A stretch of 32,551 nucleotides of DNA, from contig SKSS01000039.1 of assembly GCA_007122875.1 (NCBI GenBank), positions 1 through 32,551 on the forward strand, written 5' to 3'. Numbering within the stretch: the stretch's first letter is position 1; each line of letters starts with the position of its first letter. This document shows positions 1 to 9,217 of the stretch, piece by piece. The notes under the pieces were generated by a model, which made no database searches, was not told the origin of the DNA, and was given only the letters and a program-made list of their open reading frames with translations. Position numbers and translations under genes: made by a program. This DNA comes from Salinarchaeum sp. GTDB taxonomy: Archaea > Halobacteriota > Halobacteria > Halobacteriales > QS-1-68-20.

Positions 1-106
1 ATGACAGGCCGACTCAGCATACGTGCCACAGATAAATCCACTCAACTGCAGGTAGAGACCATCTACCGGCAGGTTTATGCTCTCATCTCGCCTATATACT
101 TCGATT

Positions 107-703
107 ATGTCCGATCAACAAGTGGGTGAGAGCGGCATCGCTCGTCGTCGATTTCTCGCGGCAACCGGTGCCCTGGGACTGAGTTCGTTAGCCGGGTGCA
201 CGTCGTGGAACGTGCTGGCCTCGGAGGAGTACCTCGCTGCCGTCGGTGAGGCGCACGACGCCGGTGATCTTCGCATCGAGATCCCGTACCTCGAGGTGGC
301 CGAAGAAATCGTGGTTCACAGCCGCTTCAGCGGCGACGAGCGACATCACGAGGGGTACGTGTTCGTCATCCCGTGGCTCCGCATCGAGAACGTGGGCGAC
401 GATCCAGTTCCGACGTTCAACCCGGTCCGCGATGTCGACCTCTTCTACGAGGGGGAGGATCCGGACTATGAGGGCGGTCGCCACCACGAGATCACCGTTG
501 GCGGCAACACCGAACCGACGTACTACGCCGCCCGGCAGGACGTGGGTACCACCGTGCCACCGGGCGGGACCGTCGAGGGATTCGGCCCGGTCTACCGACT
601 GCCCACGGGGTTCGATCCGACGCAGTTGCACGTCCAGATCACCGTCGACGAGGAGGAGTACCGCTGGGTGTATGAGCGAGCGGACGATCCGGAAGACCGC
701 TGA
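107..703 (+). CDS. Tat-exported lipoprotein, function unknown
   Basis: ORF 77..703; internal Met at 107 precedes a Tat/lipobox signal (ARRRFLAATGALGLSSLAGC). The rest is a beta-rich, DUF4352-like extracellular domain (weak guess). Confidence 0.75.
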   Translation: MSDQQVGESGIARRRFLAATGALGLSSLAGCTSWNVLASEEYLAAVGEAHDAGDLRIEIPYLEVAEEIVVHSRFSGDERHHEGYVFVIPWLRIENVGDDPVPTFNPVRDVDLFYEGEDPDYEGGRHHEITVGGNTEPTYYAARQDVGTTVPPGGTVEGFGPVYRLPTGFDPTQLHVQITVDEEEYRWVYERADDPEDR

Positions 704-739
704 GTGTACGAGCAGGCGGACGATCCGGAAGACCGCTGA
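668..739 (+). repeat. 36-nt tandem direct duplication spanning the lipoprotein stop codon
   Basis: gtgtatgagcgagcggacgatccggaagaccgctga (668-703) followed directly by gtgtacgagcaggcggacgatccggaagaccgctga (704-739); 33/36 identical. Confidence 0.95.
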
Positions 740-760
740 TCGGTCTCGGCGTTCCACCCA

Positions 761-1000
761 TCAGCCGTTCTCGCTCTCGTCTGCGGTGACGATTCGCTCG
801 ACCCGCTGACGATCGCCGTTCTCGTAGACGAACACCCCGTCGTCGGGTTCGTCGTGCGTGTTCCGGTGTGAACCATCACAGAACGGAAACGTCTCCGACA
901 GTCCACACCGACAGATCGCCACGTCGCCGTAGCGCTCGTTGATGTCTTCCTCATCGATCCGGAGCGGACTCCGTTCGTCGTGTCGGATCAATCGGCTCAT
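761..1000 (-). CDS. CDGSH iron-sulfur domain protein
   Basis: CRCGLSETFPFCDGSH motif; start MSRLIRHDERSP at 1000 (ORF track extends to 1219, but the N-terminal part overlaps the divergent VOC gene). Confidence 0.85.
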   Translation of the reverse strand: MSRLIRHDERSPLRIDEEDINERYGDVAICRCGLSETFPFCDGSHRNTHDEPDDGVFVYENGDRQRVERIVTADESENG

Positions 1001-1096
1001 GATCGGGTGTCGGCCGCCTGAACCATGATCTTCACGGTGGCGGTCGGTGACTTCGTGGTCCCGAATCGTTAACCGCCCTCCGTCCGACCATCCGTC

Positions 1097-1450
1097 ATGG
1101 CAGGGCTGGTGTTCTTCGCCACCGAGAACCACGATGAACTCGTCCGGTTCTACTGTGACGAACTCGACTGTACGGTGTGGCTCGACCAACCGGGATGTAC
1201 GATTCTCCAGCACGGACACATGCTACTCGGATTCTGTGACCGTGACGAGACCGACGAGTGCGGGATCGTCACGTTCTACTACGACGACCGAGAGGCGGTC
1301 GATCGGATGTACGATCGGCTCCGTGGACGTGCCGACGGGGAACCGGTCGAAAACGAGGAGTACGACATCTACCAGTTCTTCGCGACCGATCCCGACGGAC
1401 GGACGCTCGAGTTCCAGACGTTTCTCCACCCGATCGATCCACCGGCGTGA
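1097..1450 (+). CDS. VOC/glyoxalase-fold protein
   Basis: VFFATENHDELVRFYCDELDC...DPDGRTLEFQTF pattern typical of VOC proteins. Confidence 0.8.
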   Translation: MAGLVFFATENHDELVRFYCDELDCTVWLDQPGCTILQHGHMLLGFCDRDETDECGIVTFYYDDREAVDRMYDRLRGRADGEPVENEEYDIYQFFATDPDGRTLEFQTFLHPIDPPA

Positions 1451-1528
1451 CGCTATCCGGTTGATCGACGTAGCTCCCTGTATTGCTGAAAGGCACACCC
1501 TCAAGGACCGTGGCAGTCAGTCACAGTC

Positions 1529-3589
1529 ATGTCCGATCCGATCCCCTTCGAAGCGCTCTACGAGCTGACCCAGCCGACCGCGCTGGAACTCTCTCCAGAT
1601 GGCGACCTCGTGGCCGTCACGATCGACGAGTTCGACGCCGAGGAGGACGAGCGACTCTCCTCGGTCCTCGTGGGTCCCACGGACGGGAGGCGGGAGCCAC
1701 ACCGCCTGACTCGCGCATCCGGCGCGTCGAGTCCGACGTGGAGTCCGGACGGCTCGAAACTCGCCGTCCTCGCCGCTCGTGACGAAGACATCGCGTTGCG
1801 AACGAGTCGGGACGTGGCCGATGAACGCGACAGGGACGATGAGCCGAAACGACAGGTGTGGATCTACGATCTCGACCTGGGGGGCGATCCCCGGCAGGTC
1901 ACCGACTTCGAGGAGGGCGTCCGGGAGGTGGCGTGGAGTCCGTGCGGGGAACGGATCGTCGTCTCCGCCCGCGATCCAACCGACGAGCAACGGGAGTACC
2001 TCGAACGAAAGCGCGACGGCGGACCGATCGAGGTCGAACGGCTCCAGCACAAAGCCGACGGCGTCGGGTGGCTCGACGACGTGACGACGTACCTGTTCGT
2101 CGTCGACCTCGACTCGGGAGAGACGACCCGCCTTGACGACGCCTATGGGGCCGGGGCCCGCGAACCGCTGATGGGGCTTCAGCCCGCGTGGAGTCCCGAC
2201 GGCAACCGGATCGCGTTCACGTCCAGTCGAGTCGACCGCCCGGACGACTCCTACGCGCTCGATGTCTGTACGATCGCCCCCGACGGATCGGAGTTCACCC
2301 GAATCACCGACGGCGACGTGACGCCGTACGATCCGTCGTGGAATCCATCGGGTGACCGTCTCGCGTTCGTCGTCCGCGATCCCGACAACGGCTATCGACC
2401 CCACGAGGTGTACGTCGCGGAGCCGGAACCGGGTGCTTACGAATCGGTCTCCGCAAGCCTCGACCGGACGGTCTCGGGCTATCGCGGGTTGCGGTGGCTC
2501 GACGACGACCGGATCGTCGGCTGTATCGGCGACGAGGGGCTGACCCGCCCCGTCGTCTTCGATGCGAACGAAGACGCACCCGAGCGAGCGTTCTCCGTAC
2601 AGGGACGGGATCGGGAACTCGCCCTGTTCGATTGCCGCGGCGGAACGGTCGCCGCTGGCCTGAGCGATTCACAGGACGGCGTTGATCTCTACGTGGCCAG
2701 GGAGGATGCGCTCTACGCGGGAGCCGACGGAAATACCACCGACGAGGACACCGACCTAACCCAGGTGACGGCGTTCAACGACGATCTTCTCAATGACCTC
2801 GACACGCCCCGATCTCATCGAATCACCTACCCGAACGGGGAGGGAGACGAGGTGGAGGCGATCGCGTACCTCCCCGACGATTTCGATCCGGACGACCCCG
2901 ACCCACGAGGGTTGATCCTGTCGATCCACGGCGGGCCGATGTCCTACGACGCGCCGTCGTTCACCTTCCCGATCGCGTGCTGGACGAGTCGGGGCTACCT
3001 CGTCGTGAAGCCGAACTACCGCGGGTCGACCTCCTACGGCCGCGACTTCTGTGAGACGCTCCGGGGACGGTGGGGGACTGACGAGACGGTCGATCAGGCG
3101 GCGGCGGTCGAGACGCTGATCGAGCGCGGGTGGGTCGATCCCGAGCGGACGTTCTCGACGGGCTTTTCCTACGGCGGCATCTCGACCGGCTTCCTGATCA
3201 CCCAGACGGATCTGTTCACCGCGGCAGCGGCCGAACACGGCACGTACAACGTGCGCTCGCTGCTCGGAACGCACGACCTACACGTCGGAATGGAGAACAA
3301 CTTCGGGCTGCCGTGGGAGAACCCGGAGACGTTCGACGCCGCGTCGAGCCTCACCGACGTTGGGAACGTCGACACGCCGTTGTTGGTCACGGCGGGCGAG
3401 GAGGACTGGCGCTGCCCACCGACACAGTCCGAACAGCTCTACGTCAGCGTCAAAAAGCAGGGCGTCCCCGCACGCCTGGTGACGTATCAGAACGAGAGCC
3501 ACGCGGTCACCGATCCCGACCGGGCGATTCACCGACTGGAGGAGCTAACCGGCTGGTTCGAACGGTTCGATCCCGAAGTCGAGGAGTAG
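1529..3589 (+). CDS. S9 family peptidase (prolyl oligopeptidase/acylaminoacyl-peptidase type)
   Basis: N-terminal TolB-like propeller repeats (WSPDGSKLA), GFSYGG nucleophile, AGEEDWRCPP Asp region, NESHAVTDPDR His. Confidence 0.92.
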   Translation: MSDPIPFEALYELTQPTALELSPDGDLVAVTIDEFDAEEDERLSSVLVGPTDGRREPHRLTRASGASSPTWSPDGSKLAVLAARDEDIALRTSRDVADERDRDDEPKRQVWIYDLDLGGDPRQVTDFEEGVREVAWSPCGERIVVSARDPTDEQREYLERKRDGGPIEVERLQHKADGVGWLDDVTTYLFVVDLDSGETTRLDDAYGAGAREPLMGLQPAWSPDGNRIAFTSSRVDRPDDSYALDVCTIAPDGSEFTRITDGDVTPYDPSWNPSGDRLAFVVRDPDNGYRPHEVYVAEPEPGAYESVSASLDRTVSGYRGLRWLDDDRIVGCIGDEGLTRPVVFDANEDAPERAFSVQGRDRELALFDCRGGTVAAGLSDSQDGVDLYVAREDALYAGADGNTTDEDTDLTQVTAFNDDLLNDLDTPRSHRITYPNGEGDEVEAIAYLPDDFDPDDPDPRGLILSIHGGPMSYDAPSFTFPIACWTSRGYLVVKPNYRGSTSYGRDFCETLRGRWGTDETVDQAAAVETLIERGWVDPERTFSTGFSYGGISTGFLITQTDLFTAAAAEHGTYNVRSLLGTHDLHVGMENNFGLPWENPETFDAASSLTDVGNVDTPLLVTAGEEDWRCPPTQSEQLYVSVKKQGVPARLVTYQNESHAVTDPDRAIHRLEELTGWFERFDPEVEE

Positions 3590-3658
3590 TACGGGAGCCG
3601 CTTTCCGTCCACTTGCTGAAATCCACACGCTGATAGTGTGTGAAAAACGAGTCGAACT

Positions 3659-5755
3659 ATGGCTGAGCCGATTCCATTCGAGAGATTCTACGACCTGACA
3701 CAACCGACCGAGCTGGAACTCTCTCCGGACGGCGAACTTGCCGCCGTCGTTGCTGCCGAGTTCGACGCCGAGGAGGACGAGCGACTCTCCTCGGTGTTCG
3801 TCGTCCCCACCGACGGGAGCCGCAAGCCCCACCGCCTGACTCGCGCATCCGGCGCGTCGAGTCCCCGATGGTCTCCGGACGGCTCGAAACTCGCCGTCCT
3901 TGCCGCTCGTGACGAGGATCTGGCGATTCGGGTCGACCGCGATCCCGAGACGGACGACGACGACGAGAACGGTGAGAACGCCGGATCGGACGACCCGAAA
4001 TCCCAGGTGTGGGTCTACGATCTCGACATGGGCGGCGATCCCCGCCAGGTCACCGACTTCGAGGAGGGTGTCCGGGAGTTCGACTGGTCGCCCGATGGCG
4101 ACCGGCTCGTCGTCTCCGCCCGCGACCCGACCGACGAGCAGCGCGAGTATCTCAAGCGCCTCCGAGAGAACGATGGCCCGATCGAGGTCGAACGGCTCCA
4201 GCACAAAGCCGATGGCGTCGGGTGGCTCGACGACGTGAGGACGTACCTGTTCGTCGTCGACCTCGGCTCGCGGGAGACGACCCGCCTCGACGACGCCTAC
4301 GGGGCTGGCGCGAGCGAGCCACAGTCCGGACTCAATCCGACGTGGAGTCCGGACGGAGAGCGGATCGCGTTCACGACGAACCGAACCGACCGGCCCGACG
4401 ACTCGAACGTCCTCGACCTCTACACGATCGCCCCGGACGGATCGGATCTCACAGCCGTCACCGACGCCGACGTGAGCGTCTTCTCGCCCGCCTGGGACCC
4501 GTCGGGCGACCGACTCGCGTTCGTCTCACGAAATCCCACCAACTGGTACGTCCCTTCGGAGGTGTACGTCGCGGACCTCGAATCGGGAACGTACGACTCT
4601 GTCTCCGCGAGCCTTGATCGGACGGCCTCGGGCTATCGCGGGCTTCGCTGGCTCGATGACGACCGACTCGTCGGCTGTATCGGCGACGAGGGGCTGACTC
4701 GCCCCGTCGTCTTCGACGCGAACGAAGACGCGCCCGAACGCGTCTTTCCCGTACAGGGACGGGATCGGGAACTCGCCCTGTTCGATTGCCGCGGCGGAAC
4801 GCTCGCCGCCGGCCTGAGCGATTCACAGAACGGCGTCGATCTCTACGTGGCCAGTGAGGACGCGCTACACGCGGGAGCCGACGGAACTACCACCGACGAA
4901 GATGCCGATCTGACGCGGGTGACGGCGTTCAACGACGATCTCCTCGATGATCTCGACACGCCCCGATCTCACCGGATCACCTACCCGAACGGGGAGGGTG
5001 ACGAGGTCGAAGCGATCGCGTACCTCCCCGACGACTTCGATCCCGAGGATCCCGACCCACGCGGACTGATCCTGTCGATCCACGGCGGGCCGATGTCCTA
5101 CGACGCGCCCTCGTTCGACTTCCCGATCGCGTGCTGGACGAGTCGGGGCTACCTCGTCGTGAAGCCGAACTACCGCGGGTCGACCTCTTACGGCCGCGAC
5201 TTCTGTGAGACGCTGGCCGGTCGATGGGGAACACAGGAAGTCGTCGACCAGGCGGCGGCGGTCGAGACATTGATCGAGCGCGGCTGGGTCGACCCCGAAC
5301 GGACGTTCTCGACCGGTTTCTCCTACGGCGGCATCTCGACGGGCTACCTCGTCACGCAGACGGACCTCTTTACGGCCGCCGCCGCCGAGCACGGTCTCTA
5401 CGACATGCGATCGTCGTTCGGAACCGACGACTGTCACCTCTGGTGGGAGGGCGAGTACGGGCTGCCGTGGGAGGAAGCGGAGGCGTTCGAAGCCATCTCC
5501 AGCATCACGGATGTCGGGAACGTCGACACGCCGCTTCTGATCACGGCCGGCGAGGACGACTGGCGCTGTCCGCCCACCCAGTCCGAACAGCTCTACGTCA
5601 GCGTCAAAAAGCAGGGCGTCCCCGCTCGACTCGTCGTCTATCGCAACGAGAGCCACGCGATCACCGATCCCGACCGGGCGATTCACCGACTGGAGGAACT
5701 TACGGGCTGGTTCGAGCGGTTCGATCCCGCCGTCGAAGCGGACAGTCGAGCGTGA
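3659..5755 (+). CDS. S9 family peptidase, tandem paralogue of 1529..3589
   Basis: Same architecture; intact GFSYGG, AGEDDWRCPP and NESHAITDPDR; long near-identical stretches to the upstream copy. Confidence 0.92.
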   Translation: MAEPIPFERFYDLTQPTELELSPDGELAAVVAAEFDAEEDERLSSVFVVPTDGSRKPHRLTRASGASSPRWSPDGSKLAVLAARDEDLAIRVDRDPETDDDDENGENAGSDDPKSQVWVYDLDMGGDPRQVTDFEEGVREFDWSPDGDRLVVSARDPTDEQREYLKRLRENDGPIEVERLQHKADGVGWLDDVRTYLFVVDLGSRETTRLDDAYGAGASEPQSGLNPTWSPDGERIAFTTNRTDRPDDSNVLDLYTIAPDGSDLTAVTDADVSVFSPAWDPSGDRLAFVSRNPTNWYVPSEVYVADLESGTYDSVSASLDRTASGYRGLRWLDDDRLVGCIGDEGLTRPVVFDANEDAPERVFPVQGRDRELALFDCRGGTLAAGLSDSQNGVDLYVASEDALHAGADGTTTDEDADLTRVTAFNDDLLDDLDTPRSHRITYPNGEGDEVEAIAYLPDDFDPEDPDPRGLILSIHGGPMSYDAPSFDFPIACWTSRGYLVVKPNYRGSTSYGRDFCETLAGRWGTQEVVDQAAAVETLIERGWVDPERTFSTGFSYGGISTGYLVTQTDLFTAAAAEHGLYDMRSSFGTDDCHLWWEGEYGLPWEEAEAFEAISSITDVGNVDTPLLITAGEDDWRCPPTQSEQLYVSVKKQGVPARLVVYRNESHAITDPDRAIHRLEELTGWFERFDPAVEADSRA

Positions 5756-6200
5756 GCGGTCCGCTCCTCGACGGCGTTTACGAGCGGATCAAGCGGCAGA
5801 AAGCCCCCGACGAAACGTTTTCGGAAGCGCGTTCCTGATCGATCTGATGAAGAACGATCTCGCTGCACACGGCCGACTGCGTGAACTGGAGAGCCGCCAC
5901 GAATCGATTCGGACTCCTGCGATGGCTGTACTCGAACTCGGAATTGGGATCGGGGCGGAACTCGACGAGGGAGAAGCGCGTGCCGTGCGGGCAGTGTTAG
6001 AGCCCCACCCAATCATTCCGATGGATGAGAACGTCGCGATGCGAGCCGGGATCAACATCGGCGAGATCGACGCTTCGACGTTAAAAAAACGCAAAGGGGA
6101 TGCAGCGATCGCTGCCACGGCCGAAATCGAAGGCGAACCCGTGCTCACCCGTAACGTCGACGACTTCGAGCGGTTGGATGTCGATGTCGTCTCGTACTAA
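5756..6200 (+). pseudogene. Decayed vapBC-like toxin-antitoxin locus (antitoxin fragment joined out of frame to a 5'-truncated PIN toxin)
   Basis: One frame reads GVYERIKRQKAPDETFSE (VapB-like), then stops. A second frame reads VFGSAFLIDLMKNDLAAHGRLRELE...ELGIGIGAEL...AIAATAEIEGEPVLTRNVDDFERL (PIN-like). First ATG in the PIN frame is 5847, after the expected PIN start. Confidence 0.7.
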
Positions 6201-6333
6201 CGTGACTACTCGAACGTCAGTACGATCCCCTTCTGCGAGTGATCCCGCTCCCCGTAAAGAGCGTCGCACCGACCACCGTTTGCCGCATCTCCCGGTTATT
6301 TGTCCGCTCTCGGGGTGCTAGCAACCGCCACGC

Positions 6334-7647
6334 ATGAACGAGATTCAGCGCGAAGTCTGTGAGGCGATTGACGATCGACGGGACGACATGGTCGAGTTCC
6401 TGGCGGATCTCGTCTCCCGGAAGTCGACGCCGGGCAACGAGCGGGTGGGACAGGAACTGATGATCGAGCGGTTCGAGGGGATGGGATTGGAGCCGGACGT
6501 GTGGGACGCCGATGTCGACGCGCTCCGGGATCATCCCGGGTTCTTCGAGACGACCCCGTATCTGGAGTACGGCTACGAGGATCGGCCGAACGTCGCCGCC
6601 GTAAGGGAGGGATCGGGCGACGGACGGTCACTCGCACTCTCCGGGCACATCGACGTGGTCCCGGTCGGCGACGAGGACGACTGGGAGTACGATCCCTGGG
6701 ACCCAACGATCGAGGACGGTCGGATGTACGGACGCGGGACCAACGACATGAAAAGCGGCATCGCGGCGATCGTCGGCGCTGCTGAAGCGCTCGACGACGT
6801 GGGGGTCGAACTCGACGGCGACTTCGTTCTCCAGACGACGATCGAAGAGGAGGCCGGTGGAGTCGGTGGCGTGCTGTCAGCGCTCGAACGCGGATACCAG
6901 CCGGACGGCGCGATCGTGACCGAACCCTCGGGTGTGCCGACGATCGGAGTCGCCAGCGCGGGCGTGATGTACTTCCGGGTCACCGTCGAGGGGCGGGCGG
7001 CTCACACCGCGACGAAGTTCCTCGGCAGGGACGCCGTTGGTCCCGCGCTGAAGATCTACGAGGCGCTGGAGGAGCTGGACCGAGCACGGAAGGAACGAAT
7101 CAGCTTCGAGCCAGCGGTCGATCAGTTTCCGGAGGCGGAGGGCAACGTGACGAACCTGGCGATCAGCTCGTTTCAGGCGGGTGAGTGGACCTCGACGGTC
7201 CCACCCGAGGCCGTCATGGAGTGGCGGATCGGCTGGCCACCGGGTGAGACGACCGAGGAAGTCAAAGCCGAAGTGCTGGAGACGATCGATGAGGTCGTCG
7301 AGAACGACGAGTGGCTCTCGGCACATCCACCGGAGATCGAGTGGTTCGGATGGCACACCGATCCCCACGAACTCGACCGTGAGTCGGAGATCGTCGAGAT
7401 CGCCGCCGGCCACGCCGAGGAGATCACTGGCGGCGAGCGCGGCTGGCGAGGGGGACTCGGCGGCAACGACGAGCGCTTCTACAACCGCTACTACGACATT
7501 CCCTGTCCGAGCGTCGGTGCCCGCGGTGCGAACAGTCACGGGGCGGACGAGTGGGTCGAACTCGACTCGCTCGTCGACGTCGCCCAGACGCTCGCACTCA
7601 CCGCCATGGACTGGTGCGGATACGACGAGTCATCGACCCACGACTGA
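6334..7647 (+). CDS. M20 family metallopeptidase (ArgE/DapE/acetylornithine deacetylase-like)
   Basis: LALSGHIDVVPVGD, YGRGTNDMKSG, TIEEEAGG motifs. Confidence 0.9.
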   Translation: MNEIQREVCEAIDDRRDDMVEFLADLVSRKSTPGNERVGQELMIERFEGMGLEPDVWDADVDALRDHPGFFETTPYLEYGYEDRPNVAAVREGSGDGRSLALSGHIDVVPVGDEDDWEYDPWDPTIEDGRMYGRGTNDMKSGIAAIVGAAEALDDVGVELDGDFVLQTTIEEEAGGVGGVLSALERGYQPDGAIVTEPSGVPTIGVASAGVMYFRVTVEGRAAHTATKFLGRDAVGPALKIYEALEELDRARKERISFEPAVDQFPEAEGNVTNLAISSFQAGEWTSTVPPEAVMEWRIGWPPGETTEEVKAEVLETIDEVVENDEWLSAHPPEIEWFGWHTDPHELDRESEIVEIAAGHAEEITGGERGWRGGLGGNDERFYNRYYDIPCPSVGARGANSHGADEWVELDSLVDVAQTLALTAMDWCGYDESSTHD

Positions 7648-7656
7648 AGTCGTGGG
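7637..7656. repeat. Perfect 8-bp hairpin with TGAA loop overlapping the M20 stop codon; possible IS200/IS605-type end
   Basis: cccacgac-tgaa-gtcgtggg followed by ggttcc; stop TGA (7645-7647) lies in the loop. Confidence 0.7.
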
Positions 7657-7735
7657 GTTCCGCCTCGAATACGTGTGAGTCGGGGTCGTTCGATCGCACG
7701 AAACCGTTAGGGTGGGGGGTTCCGAACGCTCTGCC

Positions 7736-8245
7736 ATGGAGTTCGATGCCGTCCACGGCGACATCGCCGCACAGGAGGCCGACGCGCTGGTGAACGCGGC
7801 CGGAACGAGCCTGCGGATGGGCTCGGGCGTCGCGGGGGCGCTCCGCCGGGCCGCCGGTGAGAAACTCAACGAGGAGGCGATGGCGAAGGGCCCCGTCGAT
7901 CTGGGCGAGGTGGCCGTCACCGACGCCTACGACCTCGATGCCGAATACGTGATCCACGCGGCGGCGATGCCACATTACGGGGATGGAAACGCGACCGAAG
8001 CGAGCATCCGGACGGCGACCCGAAACGCCCTGACGGCGGCCGAGGAACGAGGCTGCGAGTCGATCGTGATTCCCGTCCTCGGAACCGGAGTCGCTGGATT
8101 CGAGTTCGAGCAGGGTGCTCGGTTCGTCTGTGAAGAGATTTCGGTGTTCGAACCGGAGTCGCTCTCGGACGTGCGCGTGATCGCCTACGGAGAGGATTCA
8201 TACCGGATGCTCGAACGGGTGGCAGACGAACTTCACTCGCGGTGA
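7736..8245 (+). CDS. Macro domain protein (probable ADP-ribose/O-acetyl-ADP-ribose hydrolase)
   Basis: GDIAAQEADALVNAAGTSLRMGSGVAGALRRAAG and IPVLGTGVAGF motifs; start at Met 7736. Confidence 0.9.
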   Translation: MEFDAVHGDIAAQEADALVNAAGTSLRMGSGVAGALRRAAGEKLNEEAMAKGPVDLGEVAVTDAYDLDAEYVIHAAAMPHYGDGNATEASIRTATRNALTAAEERGCESIVIPVLGTGVAGFEFEQGARFVCEEISVFEPESLSDVRVIAYGEDSYRMLERVADELHSR

Positions 8246-8364
8246 ACATCGGTTCCGAGTGTCCGTCGAACTGGAACGTCGAATCACGGTGACGGCCGAC
8301 CGCTGAAGGTCGTCGAGATATTTCGCTTGCCCCGGAATTCTCCCCAGTCAGGTCGAAGGGGACG

Positions 8365-8955
8365 TTACCGACCTACTGTGCGTTTGATACCGGTCTCGCT
8401 CAGGCGGTCCTCAACCTCGATGAGGTCCGTTTGAAAGCTATCGAACCGGGGCTTCGCATCGTCGGGATAGAGCGATGTCGTACACGTCCGTTTGACTTCG
8501 ATGCGCGTGACGTCGAGTTCGTTTGCAACGATATCCATCGACCGCCGGAGCCTCGTTCGGGACCGTTCGGACGGGTCCGTCATCGTGAGAAACGCATACG
8601 AGACCCACTGAACGTACTGTTGGGTCTTCGCGTCGGATACCCATCGCTCGGGCAACACCGCATCGAGGTGTTCGACGACCGATTCCGGCATCGGATCGAT
8701 CACCTGTAGTTCCTCTGGAAGCTTCGATTCGCCGTCGATACGCCGCTCGGTCGATTCCCCCTTCCCGTCCGTTTCGGTGCTCGTCTCGCCGTCCTCAATG
8801 AGAACCTCGTCCCAACCCTGTTCGCTCTCCTTCCACTTCCGTTCCCCCTCGTCGGATTCCGTGTGCTGTTCGAGGATCTCATCCGCGCTCTCGCTGTTCT
8901 CGGTATCAACGTCGGGAAGCGGATCCGACGACGCGCTATTTCGGTTCGATACCAT
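8365..8955 (-). CDS. Uncharacterised protein; charged N-terminus, C-terminal domain shared with 11330..12106
   Basis: C-terminus VLPERW..D.KT..YVQWVSY...CTTSLY...DSF..D aligns with the second protein across about 100 aa. Confidence 0.8.
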   Translation of the reverse strand: MVSNRNSASSDPLPDVDTENSESADEILEQHTESDEGERKWKESEQGWDEVLIEDGETSTETDGKGESTERRIDGESKLPEELQVIDPMPESVVEHLDAVLPERWVSDAKTQQYVQWVSYAFLTMTDPSERSRTRLRRSMDIVANELDVTRIEVKRTCTTSLYPDDAKPRFDSFQTDLIEVEDRLSETGIKRTVGR

Positions 8956-9217
8956 TTGATACCCGATCGTTGGTAGCGTTTGTTCAAATATCTTGTTATA
9001 TGCCCATATTTCACTTCTGCTATTGCAGAATAGTACAACAGGGAGATGGAAGTCGTTCAGTGGGAGATCATCTTTCTGTACTTACCAGACAGTGGTATCA
9101 AGAACCGCACACAGGCGATGCAGGCCGGGTTCCTCGGGAATCGATCTTCAGGCTGTTCACTTCGGACGGCATCGCCGTGGGACGAACCGGGGACGATCGG
9201 TCGAAAACGTCCCTCGA

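Noticed and set aside
5847-6200. Functional standalone VapC toxin
   Set aside because: Missing the usual PIN N-terminus and first Asp, with only an antitoxin fragment upstream; better explained as a decayed module.
9015-9030. Short inverted repeat ttctgc-tatt-gcagaa near the 8955 promoter
   Set aside because: Only 6-bp arms about 60 nt upstream of the start; too short to claim without conservation.
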